Assembly: GCA_027563935.2 (NCBI GenBank)
Contig: CM050449.1
Span: 12,662,501 to 12,726,500, forward strand
Source of the DNA: Costus lasius
Lineage: Eukaryota > Streptophyta > Magnoliopsida > Zingiberales > Costaceae
DNA: 64,000 nt
Reading direction: 5' to 3'
Under the pieces are notes generated by a model that was not told where the DNA came from, ran no database searches, and was given only the letters and a program-made list of their open reading frames with translations. The position numbers and the translations under genes were made by a program. Shown here in pieces: positions 36,101-50,700 of the stretch (the first letter of the stretch is position 1; every line of letters starts with the position of its first letter).

Positions 36101-39100
36101 CAGATATATATTTATATAATTATATATATAATATATGTTTTAGGTGTATCAATCAATATCATATGTTTGTGCATACCTGTATGTACCGATTTGACATTAA
36201 TTTAGTACACTGGTCGGACCGAATTTAAAAACCTTGTCATATAATTGAACATTAAAATCAACATCCTATATCGGGTGAAAACTTGTTTACATACTTCATG
36301 TATATTAAATTTTTTATGTGTATTAACTTCTATTAATTTACCACTTAACAAACTATGTATTAAAATCATCATTTTTGGCAACTAGAGATCGCTAAGACCT
36401 CACTTATGCCAATGTTATGACTCCACCACGTAATTACCTTATGCTTTGTTGTCCTTGCAAGTTTGGGTTGTTGGATTGTTGCATATTCAGCTCACTGTGA
36501 TAATTCTCTGACGGTGTGCCTCTAGGAAGATTAGGAACTTCCAAATTCATGACATAATATATCATCTTATGCTCACATTTAACATGCTTTATGTAGCTGG
36601 TGTACTAGAACACCTTTTCTCTGTAAACTAATAAAAAATAAAATTGAAGGGTTTATTATATGTGAAGAGTCCTATGTTCGGATATCCATACTTACACTAA
36701 CTGGCATTTACATTACGAGCAACAAGCTGATAAGTACCTGAAAAATGCATTTCTCTCTAGGAGGTCAGAATATTTATCATCTCCTATATATCTTGTAAAC
36801 TGCCTTTTCCTAATCTCCATCTAGACATTGAGAAAATAGGCTTGAACTGCAACCTCAAGCTTCTAAATTTCCTTCTTTGTCAGAGAAGTATTTTGTGATA
36901 CTTTCAATTGTATACTTGGCTCAAACTGGCTATGTTACGAATATTTTATTATAAAATATAAATTCTTAGGTTTTTATGCTTTCTAGGAGAATTGTTTATC
37001 TCACACATTATGTTAGTAAGTCTCAATTAAGATTCTGTAAACAAACTGTACATCCTTAAATTCTTATACACCTAATTCCTTTATTCATTGGCTAGCTCGT
37101 TTCTGTTATTTTGAGGGTTGAAAAAATATATTTAGCTGCAATCCTCCTTGAAAATAGTCATGTTGTCAAAATATATTGTTCCACGTACTGGGAAAATAAG
37201 TGAGAGCACGCACCATGGAATTACTAGGCGGCATCATTATCTGTCATTTGAACTGAATGCAACTGTAAATCCTCTTTTTGCAGCAAAGGAATTGCCTGAC
37301 TCAGAATCCATTGATGGTGGACTTCAAGTCTCGTTAACTGATGGTGATTTGCAGAAAATTTCAGATGATCCACTAGAAGTGGTATTTATCTTTATTCTTC
37401 TGAAACTGTTATTCATGAATAATATTCTCTTGTACCTTACCTTTGTATAACTGGTTTCATCATAGGAGTTGACAATGCTTTCTGGCGTTGAATCAATGGA
37501 CAAATTTTCCTTTCAGCACAGTAGCGAAACTAGTAAGTTGGGGTCATTGAGTTCTCACAATTTAGAATTAATATTGTTTTTACATACAAATATTTATTGG
37601 ATGACACTACAATTTGTTCTCACAATAACTCCGATTTTTGATACATATATTTTATGCTTGTCAACTTACCTCATAAGTTAATTTTGTTGTCTTCCATCTT
37701 TAGCCATGGACTTTTAGCTGCCGTCCTTAACACCCTTTTATTTTAGATGCCAGACAAGTTGGGAAGTTCCAACCTAAAAAAAACAAGTCACAACTGAAAG
37801 GGGTGACTGTGAAGTCTGTTTCTTTTATCCTTCCCGATGCTTCTGATGTTGCTGCTGCTACTATTCAATCTTGTTCTGCTGCAATGAATCCATCCTCCAT
37901 GCTTACGATTATTGATGGACCTGTAGACGATCCTTTGTCTTCATCAAATGCAACCTCAGACTTGACTGGTGACCTACAAATGAATCATAGAAAGATAGGA
38001 GAAGAGGTAAGATTAGCCTTCATGAAGTCTGATTATTTATCAACTCTTTTGGTTTCTACTTCCATACACATATACATACATACAAACACACACACATATT
38101 TAATTTGTTTTCTCTTGTATGATAACATAATTTTGAATGTTAAAGCTATGTTAATTAACTATTTAGTCCTCTAGAGTGTAATGCTTTTCGCTCATTTCCT
38201 ACTTACTGAGTTGGTTTCGGAGCAGATCTGGTAGATACTAACTTTTGTTTAGGACTTCTCATATGTTATTGCATTTCCAGACACGTGAGTCCCTACAGTT
38301 AAATTTCCAGGCACCGACAGGATTCTAAATCTCTCAAAGTTTGGATCAAATTTCGAAGTTGCAAATTGATAGAAATGGAACTTTATTACACCTTATTTTC
38401 AATATAACCTTTTGCAAGATAAACTTTGAACGTAATTATCCTGTATTAATTACTTAGGTATTTAAATCATACATGTTTGCGTTCTAAATCAACTTAATAA
38501 AGCATAAAATGTTCATGGGGGGTGTCTTCATAATGTTTTATATGGAAAGTTAATCAAACATGGAATCTGGCATTCCCAACCGTCCCATTCACCACTAATT
38601 GTATTGTTCCATGTGAAACCTCGCATGCTCCTAACTGTTAGTGTCATGGTTTGAGGTGCCAGTTTGTAACTATGTACTGGTCTTAGATTGGATTAACATC
38701 TACACTGATATATATCAATTGTATTGGCACAGGTTATGTTGGGAGCATATATTGATATACAACCATCTTAAGCTGGTTTTTTTAACCATCTTTGCCCCCT
38801 TTGATTCCTTCTCTCGTATCTTGTAAACCTACAAACAAATAAAAATAATTAGTTTTGAGGTGCTGAGATTTAAGTTAAACTGAAAGTGGATTTATATGCT
38901 AGGATATTATAAGTTCATAATTATATTTAAATATTTAGAATTGTGTTTACTACCAGGAGGAAAGCATATACTGGATTTGATTTCTGAACTAGCTCCACCC
39001 TTTTGATTCTGTTGATGTAAATAGAATTGTGATATGTTACTTTGCTAGAAGGGCTATTAGGCTTGATTTTGAATTGGCCCCACCCCTTTCGTTTGGTTCT

Positions 39101-42100
39101 ATATGTCTTGGAAACCTTTAAAAATTAATACAAATAAGTTTTGGGATGCTTACAAATTATATTTAAATGAAAGTAGACATAAATTGAATTGAGATTTCTT
39201 ACTTAATAAGAGCTTCTTTACTAAAGGCATATAGTAGGACCTCCTACTACATCCAAATGAGTAATGATTATCTGAAATACATGATTGGTTGCATGCGATT
39301 TGGTCAATCTCATAGTTTTTGGATGCTCACATTTGGAAGTCTTTGTATGACATAAGCACTAATATGTTGACGTCTACATGCTTAGTAAATTGTAGTGATT
39401 GACTATCTCCCTTGGGATTGGTATCGTCACTATTGGTATATTGAGATGTGCATGGTTGTTGGACTAAATATAGCTATATATACAAAGACTCTACGTTGTA
39501 GTGGTTGACTATCTCCCTTCGTAGCTTGATCATGAGGACCCACTTGTGAATCTTATCTTTTCATAGTCCTCCAAGACATCGGTCCTTTGTTTTGATGCTG
39601 TTGAACATTTGTCTCTCTTTTGATATTGGTAAGTCATATCTTCTCTAGGCTTGCTCAATTAATCATTATGCCCTTGATCCTGTGAGGTATGTGTATATCT
39701 TGCTTCACAAGTATATAAGTGTTGTGTTGGTAGAATATTTGTCTTTCCATTAGTGCCATCATCTCCTTTGGCTCTATTAGGTAGTGTAGCTTGTACTATT
39801 ATCTATATTGTTTGAATTATTTCGTATCTTGTAATGTAGATCTGTATCAAATGGAGATCAGATCTCTATGGAGTCTAGTGTTTATTCTCTTCAATTGTAG
39901 ATAAGGGGTTAGTTCAAGCTTTTACTTTTATTATATACCATCTTAATAGAGGGACATTCTTTGTTGCTAAGATTTTTCTTTTTTTCCTTAGATTGGCATC
40001 AATATTCCTCATGATTGAGAATGTTGTTAGGAAGATTAACATTATAGTTGTATGTGATTGGGGCAAAGTATCAACTCCCGCCTTCTTATTGTGATTGAGT
40101 AGGTTGGCCTAATTCACCCATTCTCTCCCTCAATTAGTTCGACAATATGTTGAGATGGCGTGGATTAGTGGACTTGTTCATAGTTGGATTTGAGCCTTAA
40201 AGACTACCATCAATCAACCATCAAGTTACTATCAAAGACGGACCACCAATCAACCATCAAGTTACTATCATCCTTATCAAATGAAGTATCAAATGGATCC
40301 AATTAAACTTCGAACATTCTCCCACTTTTCTCTTATAGTATTTGCAATTTGGTGAATGCCATAAAGATCAATTATTGGATGATGTTTTTAGTATACATTT
40401 TATCATACTCATATTTATATTCTAATAAAGGTGTTGTTGTTATTAGATTTTCTTGATAACTGCATAATATAAGTTACTATAATAATTATCTTAAGAATAA
40501 TATGATTATTCTTAAATGTCATTAGTCAAGTACTATTGTGGATAATATGTTGAGCCTAGTATCCATATTCTTTGATGACAAGCAGATGTTATAAAATGAG
40601 ATATGTAGTTAACATATGAGTCACATGTTGGATAACAATATACCGGCTAATTTGTCATGAGAATGCTACATTTATTATTATATAAGTGTTATAAACATTC
40701 TCATCATGGCATATGTGATCCGTAGGCTTGAGACCACGAGTTCCCTATGGATATAATTTGATATAGTTACATGTCACTAATTTGATAGTTTATTGCCAAA
40801 CCTTGATATATATTAATGCGAAGGTTGTCCAATTATATTTATATCTATTGGATATGAGAGTACAAAGCATGGGGTTTGTAGCCCAAATTGCAACCACCAA
40901 GAAATTGAAATTTTAAAATGATAATAACTAGACAATTGATATGTAGTTGTACAAGATAAATTGATAAAAGTAACACACATATTTATTTTATATTATAATT
41001 TTATAATTGAATTTATGAATGTCCTTTTGCTTTCCCAAAATATGCATTCTTCTCCAATTGCCTCCCCGGTCCCTTCTATATTTGGTTTCACATAAAGTAT
41101 GGTATTGGTAAACCAGATCAGTGTTTTTAAAATTGGTTCATACCATCCGGTATAAGCATACTACTTGTTTATTGGTACCATGTGGTGGTATGGACTAGTA
41201 CATACTAGTTTGATAGTGAACCGGTACACCAATATGCATCTTTCACCTATATAGGTAATAAGCTAAAAGATAAAATGCTAGAATTAAGACATTTTTGTTA
41301 ATGTAAGAAAATAATGAATTAATTATAAAATATTAAATTTCTCAACCATGTGAATTTCTTGCTTCTTTTGATTGTACCACCTTTGTCGAATGATATCAGT
41401 ATGAAGAACCAACTTAATTATGTTTCCATCTACATTTGTTATTTTTTGTTGCATTTTATGAATGATATGTTATAATGCTTCCATCATGAACTTCTTATCT
41501 ATCTCCACTTTGTGAAGTACCACACAAAGAGGCTTGATCTTTGCTCAAATATCTGTGAAACTATCGCTGAAGTGTGTGTTTATAAATGATATGCTCCATT
41601 TCCTAGGTCTCCTTTAAAGAGGAATAAGTAAAGCCACACTACCATTAGATCATGATTATTGTCTTAAGCCATAATTCTTTGTAAGTAAATACTTCAATGC
41701 AATAAAATATGTCAAAAATCTGATAGAGTATGAACTTTGGATTTCTCCAATATTGCATATGAGTGTGCACCTAGTGGTTGTAGAAAATCTATGCATGATT
41801 TGTAATTTTTTTAATTTTTTTATTTCCCTATAACCACCATTAGATTGATGCAATATGTGTGCACCGTGCTTAAAAAAAGTGGAGGTAATCATATTGGATC
41901 AACATGCTCACTTTTTTTAGGTTGTTGCCATTGTTTGTCACTAGCTGTATGATATACTTTAGTTTGATCTCCTTAATGACGATTTTAAAAAGCCAATGAA
42001 TGTAGGTTGCATTATGATATTAAATTGATGCATTTATTGGCACGTTAAAAATCAATTTTTGATTACAATACACAAAATAATCAATGTTGCTCATTTCATT

Positions 42101-44661
42101 AGTCTTGTGTAAGCATCAAACATGAGAGTGATGTTGAATTCCCCTTATTGGCCATCCATACATTTTACTATTGTGCAATATTCCTCCATTTTTTTATTTA
42201 TTAAGATATCACAATCTCATATTTTGTAATTGGTTGAATTCTAGGGCTTAGATTTTTTATCTTTGATATTATTGCACGGTAATGCCAAAGTTTTAGATAC
42301 CAGTATGTATCGATGTATTGGTCTGTAGTACCAAGAGTACTAGTTGATATTCATATATGGTACTGAACCTGCTGGTACATACTTGCATATTGAGAGTGCT
42401 ACTGACCTGTTTTAAATATCATGGTCAATATATACCATGCGTTGCTTGAAAATGGATATGGTTGATGTGGAACCATTTTAAAAGTTTCTGGCAAGTGTCT
42501 AGCTATCTTGTCTTTATTTAGGCATCATCTAATTGCATTTACTTGCTTGTTATGGAAATGCCTTGTGGTTTATATAGATAGTTCTTCATCAGTTAGATCT
42601 TTACCTGAGCCAAAACATGGGTTCAATGTTGTGTCGGCTATTGGCAAAATAGCCAGACCCTGCATGGCTTTCGAAGGCTCCATAAGTACTCATGCTTTGG
42701 CTCATCTAACGTGCAGCTGATTATCTCGGACTGACGTTACCATTTTCGCTACTAGCCTGGCACTACTAACATCATAGTAAGGTTGTTTAGTAAACCATAT
42801 GGACACCAATTGCACATCTTCCTTGAAGGTGTATTGAGCCTTTGAAGCTAAAAATGTCACTTCTATCTCAATGCCACTGGTGGATTTATCTGCAATTCTG
42901 CATAGCTTTGGTATTGATCAAGGGTGGTGGGCACGGTATGTATCAATGGAAATCTATAGGTTCTTTGGCTATATGTGGCTTGTTTATTTGAAATGATTGT
43001 AGTCATTTATGAATGACGTGCAGATTTGTCATTACCTTAGTGCATTTTGGGACGTTGGGGAGAGTCGGTAGGCATTAACAAATAGTTATTTGACCTATTC
43101 AATGCTTACTCTCAAAAAAATGTTGCTAATGATAGTGGCTCTCTAATATTTTCTAAGCATGGAAGGAATTTAGCCTTTGTTTAGCCAAATCACAGTCTGA
43201 TGGCTAGGTTCCTATATGTTTGAGTTGGTATGGAGCAATATAAATTGGTATTGACACATGACACATATATCATTTGTCTTAGTATTAACTGGTGCTAGTG
43301 GTGAAAGTGGAGTGGAAGGGAGCGGATTTGGGATGGATCATCATCTAATCCACCAATTGTGGATTTGAAACCCCAAATCCATATCCAATCCACTTCCATT
43401 AGGGGATCCAATTCTATTCGTTTCACTAATGGCAGAGCTTAGCCAATTGGATTCAGTTGACCGGTGAATTTACTAATAAGCCAGACCAAATTATAAATAG
43501 TAACAAATAATTAGACTAATATATATTAATCAGATATCATATTAAACTTTACAACAATGATCGGTTCATATAGAATTACATTATTATTAGCAAATGTAAA
43601 AAAATATCATTTCATCTCCAATTGAACTCGATAGCACAAATAATCATATTACAAATCAATAAAAGACAAATGATTGACAAAAAGTCTTCTAGGGTTCCAT
43701 ACGAGATACTTGAAGTATGTATGTTGATATATACCATGGTTTCAAATCTCAGTCCGGTGACTCGTTGGACTGGTACCGTACCGGCGAACCAGGCGGAAGG
43801 CCGAGCGACGCTGGAAGAACAAAGCTTTCAGCGGCAGTTGAAGCTTCGAACTGTGGACCGTTTCATTCTTTCGTGGCTGCCGGAAGCTTCGAACCAGCGG
43901 CAGAACGAAGAGCGCTGCCCGCTCTCCCTTCGCCATATGCTCGCGAGCCATGCTCCGATGGCCGTTTTGGGATCGGACGCCACCGGATCGGTACCGTACC
44001 GGACGAAAATGGTTCCTTAAATACTGATATATACATATATTTTTATCCATACACATGGATTTAGGTTTCGGTCCGGTACCGCCGGTAACGGCCGGTTTGT
44101 ACCGGTTCGGTGAGGGACCGGCACCGGAAATCTTCGGAGAAGGCGGGTGGCAGTTGCAGGTGGCAAGGCGACAGCGGAGGCGACAACGAACGGCTGTGAA
44201 GGCGGCGGAAGCTTCGAACGAAGCTTCCAACGGCGTTTGAAGCTTCTGTGGCAGTGGAAGCTCCGCCTTCTGCCGCCTTCTACCACCGCTAGGGCACCGC
44301 CGGTTTTCACCGATTTTTATCCGTTATCAGTACGGTACCGCCCGGTACTAGTACGGTACCACCCGGTACTAGCGGTATGTACCAGTCCGGCCGGCCACCG
44401 GACCAAGAATGGAAACCATGTCCATACATAGATATACATATATTTCTTTTATATATACATATGTATATGTACATGCAAGGTTTTGAATTTTGGTCCAGTA
44501 TAGTGTATTGGTTCAACCTCGAACTAGAACATAATAGATGTATCAGCAAATAAATTTCAGTACCAGTTGTACCAGCATAACATGGTACCGGTCAGGATTT
44601 TTCTCGAACTAGTATATACTGAAAAAATCGATCAGTTTTTTAAAACATTGTGTACATGCAT

Positions 44662-44710
<49 letters not shown>

Positions 44711-47700
44711 ATTTTAAGTTTTCCTCATCTGCATCCACATTGGCAAGGCAGGTTGGGAGAAATGGATTAGTGGATCTGCTTTCATCTCTAATTGATGCCA
44801 TCCCATGACAACATGAACCTAGTATTAGTGGGTCTGTATGCTGGTTACTCATTGGACTGACATGTGCCTCCTATTAGTGACGCTTAAATGCGCACTAATT
44901 CTAACATTATGAGTCAATATAGCATTTGGGAATACTACTAAATATAAGTGACGAATTGTATAGTTTTCACCCATCCTTCCTTGAGTCATGTCAAGTGCTA
45001 TTTATATTTGTTACAGCTTATAGCGTGCCACTTTTTTTTCTCCCAGAATAGTGAAGAAAATGAGCTACAGAGAGTTCCCGATGATGTACATGTTAGTCTG
45101 CAATCTGAAAATGTTCAAGAACCTATCCAGCAGGTCCAGGGAGAAATAATTGCTTCACTAAACAATGATGAAGCTGGTGCCAGTGTATCAGGTAGAAAAC
45201 TGAGGAAGAGGATGACCAAGTCAAAGGCTGGCAACACTCAAGGTGGAAGCATTAATGATTGCAGTATTGACAACTCTGTTGTAGCTCAAATTGATGATTG
45301 CCAAAGCGACGAAGGACATGCGGCTGAAGATATTACCAACCCTAGGAGGGCCAAGAGAAAATCCAAGCAGACAACAGAAATTGTGAAACCAAATAAGGGT
45401 AAAAAAGTATCTGAAAAACCCGATTCTTATATGGAGGAGTCACCTAAAAAGAAGTTTCCTCACGCAACAAGGCGAAAGCGAAGACGAGGTAGTTAGCCTA
45501 CTGCACAAATGGAATATTAATAATCATTAGCTTTTATATATAATCTGAATCAAATTACTCACTTTTCTAGAGCTATTGATTGAATTCAGTAAAAAATCAC
45601 TGTTTTGTATAGAAAGAAACTGAATGAAATTCAATGTTTGATAATGATCTTTTATATCTTTAGTGAACAAAGATTTATTACAAATGCCTGAAGAGGAGAT
45701 TGACACAAGTCAGATTAGCTTAAGAGATCTAATAATGCTTGCTGAGGCAAGGGAGCGGATATCAGTATGTATTCTTATTGATTATTTGAATGCTACCACT
45801 TAACATGGTTTTATCTTGTTGTTTTGACTCTTGAGTGTTATTCTGCAGAATAAAGAAGCAGCCGCAATGAATAAATTATGCTCAAACCAGAGGTATGTAA
45901 ATGCCATGACAAAAAATTCAAAGACATTTGATTTCATATGCTTGATCTTCTGCATCTTTAAACCTCATGCCAGAAATCCTGAAGAGAATCTATGTTGTTA
46001 CAACATCATTCTCTTTAAAATTGGTGGCACCACTATGGTTATTCGAAACATATAGAATAATGGTGGACTTTTTTGTGGCCGATGCAAGCATAGATGCAAT
46101 TTATATAATAATGGTGTAAAAGAACATGCAAATATATAATAAATGAGTGAGAAAAAGGGTGGATGTAGAAGAATATGGTAAGGAAGATGTGGAGTAAAAG
46201 TTAGAGGAAACATAAAAGCTAGAGCGTTTGGGTCCTTGTGCAACCTAGAATTTTTGCTGTTCACGCTTTCTTGTCATCGCCGCTTGGCCCTTCCGCGAAC
46301 AACCTATTTACGCTTCCTTGTCACGGCCATTGGGCCTTCCGCAAACTCTTCGCCACCCCTCCACTCCCCTCCTTGAAACCAGTCCTAGTGACTTAAGCCA
46401 ACATTGGAGGGGTCGACTTGCAGGTAAAGCCAGTGTCAGAGGTATCGACTGGTGACAACCCGACATTGAAGGCATGCAGAGCGTAGTGCTAGTGTCAGAG
46501 GCACGTGAAGCACAACAAAGACAAAAATGGTGTGAGGTGGCAAGCACAAAAATCTCCCAAGCAACCTCAAACACTCTTAGATCTGCATCTACTTCTTTGC
46601 TTCTATTGCCCAACTAGCGCTGGTTACAGACTTGGAGCAACCACCACTGGTTGGAGATTTGGAGCAGCCCCAAATGGGACCACCATCTAAGAAGAGATAG
46701 CTAAACTATGTTGTCGAAAGATAAGATATGATTTTATTTATCTTATTCTTTACTTGAACTATCCTCAAACTCTGTATAGGTAAGATCACATCAGGTTGTC
46801 ATTTTAAACAAGTAAATGATATGATACGAGTCCTCTTGTAGAAAGTTAGTTTTGGTAATTTTGATAAATCAAAATTTAATCTAGATTTAGATAACATAAA
46901 TGATTTGAGATTTAAGTATCTCATCTTTATCAAAATTTAATCTGGATTTAGATAACATAAATGATTTGAGATTTAAGTATCTCATCTTAGATTACACACA
47001 GTACTGCAAAATTCCAATCTTTGAAATTTATTGTGTATGTAAAGAAATAACATGATTAGAGGAAAAAAAGGCTAAATGCAAGATGTGGAGAGAGAGGACT
47101 AAGGCTGAATCTTAAGGAAGAAATAAGTAGAAGCAAGGTTCGAAATTCTAGTTCAAGACAATGTGTAGGTCCATGCTTTGCCTAGTATGGTGCCGGTTTG
47201 TACTGGACGGAACCAAGCTGCTTGCAGTGAGCAGCGGCGGATGAAGAAGAAGAGAAGAAAGAGAAGAAAAGAAGAAGAGAAAGAGGAGTTGGTGGCAAGC
47301 AGTAGGGAGTGACAAATGCTTCTTCTCTTTCTTCCTTCTTTTTTAGTGGATATATTGAGTAGCAGATGTGGCAAGTGGTAGACTCAGATGCTTCTCCTTC
47401 TCCTTCTTGATGTGTGTCGTACTATCGTACCACTAACCATAAGCGGGACGGTTTTGTCGTGATAGTACTTAAGTGTCGATCCCACAGGGACAATGTTCAA
47501 GTACCAAGTGATTACGGATCGATAGCTAAACAATCGATTAAGTGGGTTGAAATTACGAAAAGTAAAGCAAATATAACTTAATGCTAACCGAATCTGGCAA
47601 GAGAAAGTTTTTGGTAGAAAACAGGGGTTAGAGATATCGAAACTTCGGGTTCGTCTCATTAATGGATCTCAAATTCCAACAAGGTAAAATTATAACAATG

Positions 47701-50700
47701 CAATTTTAAAAGTGTTAAAGGAAATATCAAAAGGTACATATTACCCTCTTTCAATGGCGTAATCCGGTATCAATCTAGATCGGCTTTCTACTTTCGTGGC
47801 TAACCATACCTAGATTGATCGAATGAGTTCAGAGATATTATAAGATTCCTCACACAAATCCTGCCCTAATGCTTGACAGCTCAGAGTATGTTCGATCTAG
47901 CAGATATAGCATCGCAATTCACCTTTTGGTCCTTCTTGCGGCGCCGGAGAAAAGTAATTATTTGATCAAGGTAACACTAGCAGTAAAACAACATAGAACG
48001 AATAAACATAAGATAAAATTTGCATTTGCTACGAAATAACAAGTTCGAACATGAGATACAAACAACAAGACTACACCCTTAGTTCCGATAAAGAAATTAC
48101 GCTATCATAGCGTTGTATGAGTACAAATCTCTAGAAGAAGAAACATAGGAGAAGGTTTGAAGATAGAAAATAGCAAACTTTTCGAAGAAGGGCTGCAATC
48201 CTCTTTCTCCAAGCCTTTTGGAATGAACGCACAAAAGATCTTCTTCTCCCAAGCTTTCGCCAAGATCACCACTCTTGCCCAAGACTCGTTGCCCTTTCCA
48301 AGAGGGTTTTCACCCATTATATAGAATCAAATGTAACTCCTGAACGCCTACATTGATAGCTCTCTTTATTATCTACGTTTTGACACCAAAAACGTCCAAA
48401 ACGGAGCTACAATGAGGGAGTTATGACCGTTTTAAATTTGGGCTGCGCAGAGATTACGAGTGTAATCATGATTACGGCCCTGCATGTAATGCCAACATTG
48501 ATGCTCTTTAACTCCCGAAACGCTCATACAATTATGGCTTGTTGAATCCTCGTCATTTTAGTACCAAGAATGCTCGAAATAGACTTGTAACGGAGAAGTT
48601 ATGACTATTTTAATGCTAGTCTTTAATGGCCTTTAATGCTCTTAATGCCATTACGAGTGTAATGAGATTATGGGCATACCCGTAATTTATGTGACAAACT
48701 CCGTTTTGTCTGAAATTTTACGAGTGAGTTGATGTTTGACTTGACTTAAATTCCGGCCATAATTGATGTCAAAGGTTGCCGATGTAAAGATTACAGTCAA
48801 GCTAAAATTATGGCCATACTTGTAATGTCTTCTGTCAATGTTTTTGTCTTCTGAAAGGCTTCTGTTGAGAAAGTTAAGGGCACATTTTCGGAATATGACT
48901 ATGCTTACATAAAAACGGGTTCTTTGGGAAGTCAAACTGAAAATTACGGTCATAATGTAGATTATTGCCTCGGCCGTCATTCTAGAAATTGGTCCCGTTT
49001 GAAGCCAAACTTCTTGTCAAAGGTTCTTGATTCACTCGGAGGTATAAATATACTTCCAAATAGCTCAAAAAGCGAGTGAATTATCCTGTATTCATCAAAT
49101 ATGATAAGTAGTGAAGTTTCTGAAGAAAGTCAATAAAATAAGCCAGAAATGGATGTAAACACATGATAATATGTCTCGATTCACTAGTAAATATAGATCT
49201 AAAAGACTATAAAAATACGAGACATCACTTCTCCTTCTCCGGGTCTGCCTGGTATGGATTAGACAATATTATCTTTCCCTGTAATTTCTGAGCTTGCTCA
49301 ACTCCCAAATTGCTGGTGCTGTACTGTGAAGAATGATGAGAGTGTACTATGCAAATCTATGGGTAACTTTGGTAATTGAAAATTAAGATTCACTTCAAAT
49401 AGAACTGAAATTGTAAATAGCAGATTAGTAAGGTGAGACGTGCTATCGGAAACAAATCAATATTAGCAAGAGAATAGTTGTTCTGCCAGTGGAAAATATT
49501 AACTGCATGACTTCAAACAAGTTTCTTGGATGGAGTAATTGACTAAATAATACACTTGATTTAACTGAGGATTAAGCTGTAGGCAGTAGCAAGTTAAAGT
49601 ATTACACAAAGGTAAGCCTAGTGTCGCAGTTTTAGTTTTGTTTTCCTTGTGACATCATGTAGTATAATGATGCCTCACTCGTCTCTGTCCAAAATGTTAG
49701 CATTGTAATTAATATATTAAAATGACATGAAAAGGTCAAATCAATGTTCCATAATGCAAGATTAAGGAAGAGCAAGTTACACTATCATTTTTACAAGAAT
49801 GTATAAATAACAATGTATGAGACACTCACGATACCAAAAGTAGGGAGCAAGGAAGTTTCAATTTTTTACTTTGATAATAAGTCCCACATCAAATTTAACA
49901 ATACACTCACTTGAGATTTTTAATTCTAGTATGTACCAGAGTATCAATTCTTAGACTAGTACATACCTTAGTGTACAAACATTGAGCTATACTGGTAGTC
50001 TGGTATTGATTGTATTGACTCAATACGTACTAGTAGTCGTAGTAGATACAAAACGATTCACCTATAAAAATACTATTCCTATAGTTAAAAATAAATACCT
50101 ATGACATTTTTGAGGTATAAAAAGAGACTCACTAAGATAATTTAATACAATATACATCGTATTTTTTTTGACTTGAGAGCATAGAATCTATCCATTGGAT
50201 TAGTTTTGCTAGATACACCATTCTTAAAAACACACAAAAACATACACTATATATACATGCAGGAAGTGTATAAGAATTACATTGCAACTCCTTTGTGTCT
50301 AAGATTTTCTCCCACTCATGTTGTTGATATTGTGATTGACATTTTATCTCCGTTTTTGAGTTTGCTTTTGTCAAGAAACATCTTGCATCCTCTCAAATGC
50401 TAGTAGAATTAGAAACCTATTGTTTATTCACTTTGGCTTTACAAATGAGTGTCTATTGGCCTTTGAAAGAGTTGTGCTAAAGGTATAACTGCATAATAGA
50501 GATGGTAGCCTATTATATATATAGTTTTATAGTATCGGAATGGTCCCAGCCTTGTACCGTGTATTGGTAAACAAAGAGCGGTGTGGGTAGTAAGGATGGG
50601 ATTTTAAATCCTTAGCCATAAATTAGTCATAGGTCAAAAAATTGTACCTTTTTAGTCTATCACTACACTAAAAAACCCAGTTTGAACTCCTTAGTTTTTG

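Larger units (their letters stand above)
38007..45046. other. BDP1 intron 7 (7.0 kb), repeat-filled
   Basis: It contains hAT transposase debris (41650-42060) and GTACCGG-family copies at about 41108-41250, 42285-42425, 43737-44020, 44055-44415 and 44478-44650. It also has an (AT)22 microsatellite and small local duplications near 39390/39490 and 40205/40252. Between 38.0 and 41.1 kb I recognise no element. Confidence 0.6.

Noticed and set aside
43742..44310. Minus-strand open frames of 162 and 97 codons in the GC-rich repeats
   Set aside because: They arise from GTACCGG and GAAGCTTCG repeats, and equivalent frames occur on both strands.
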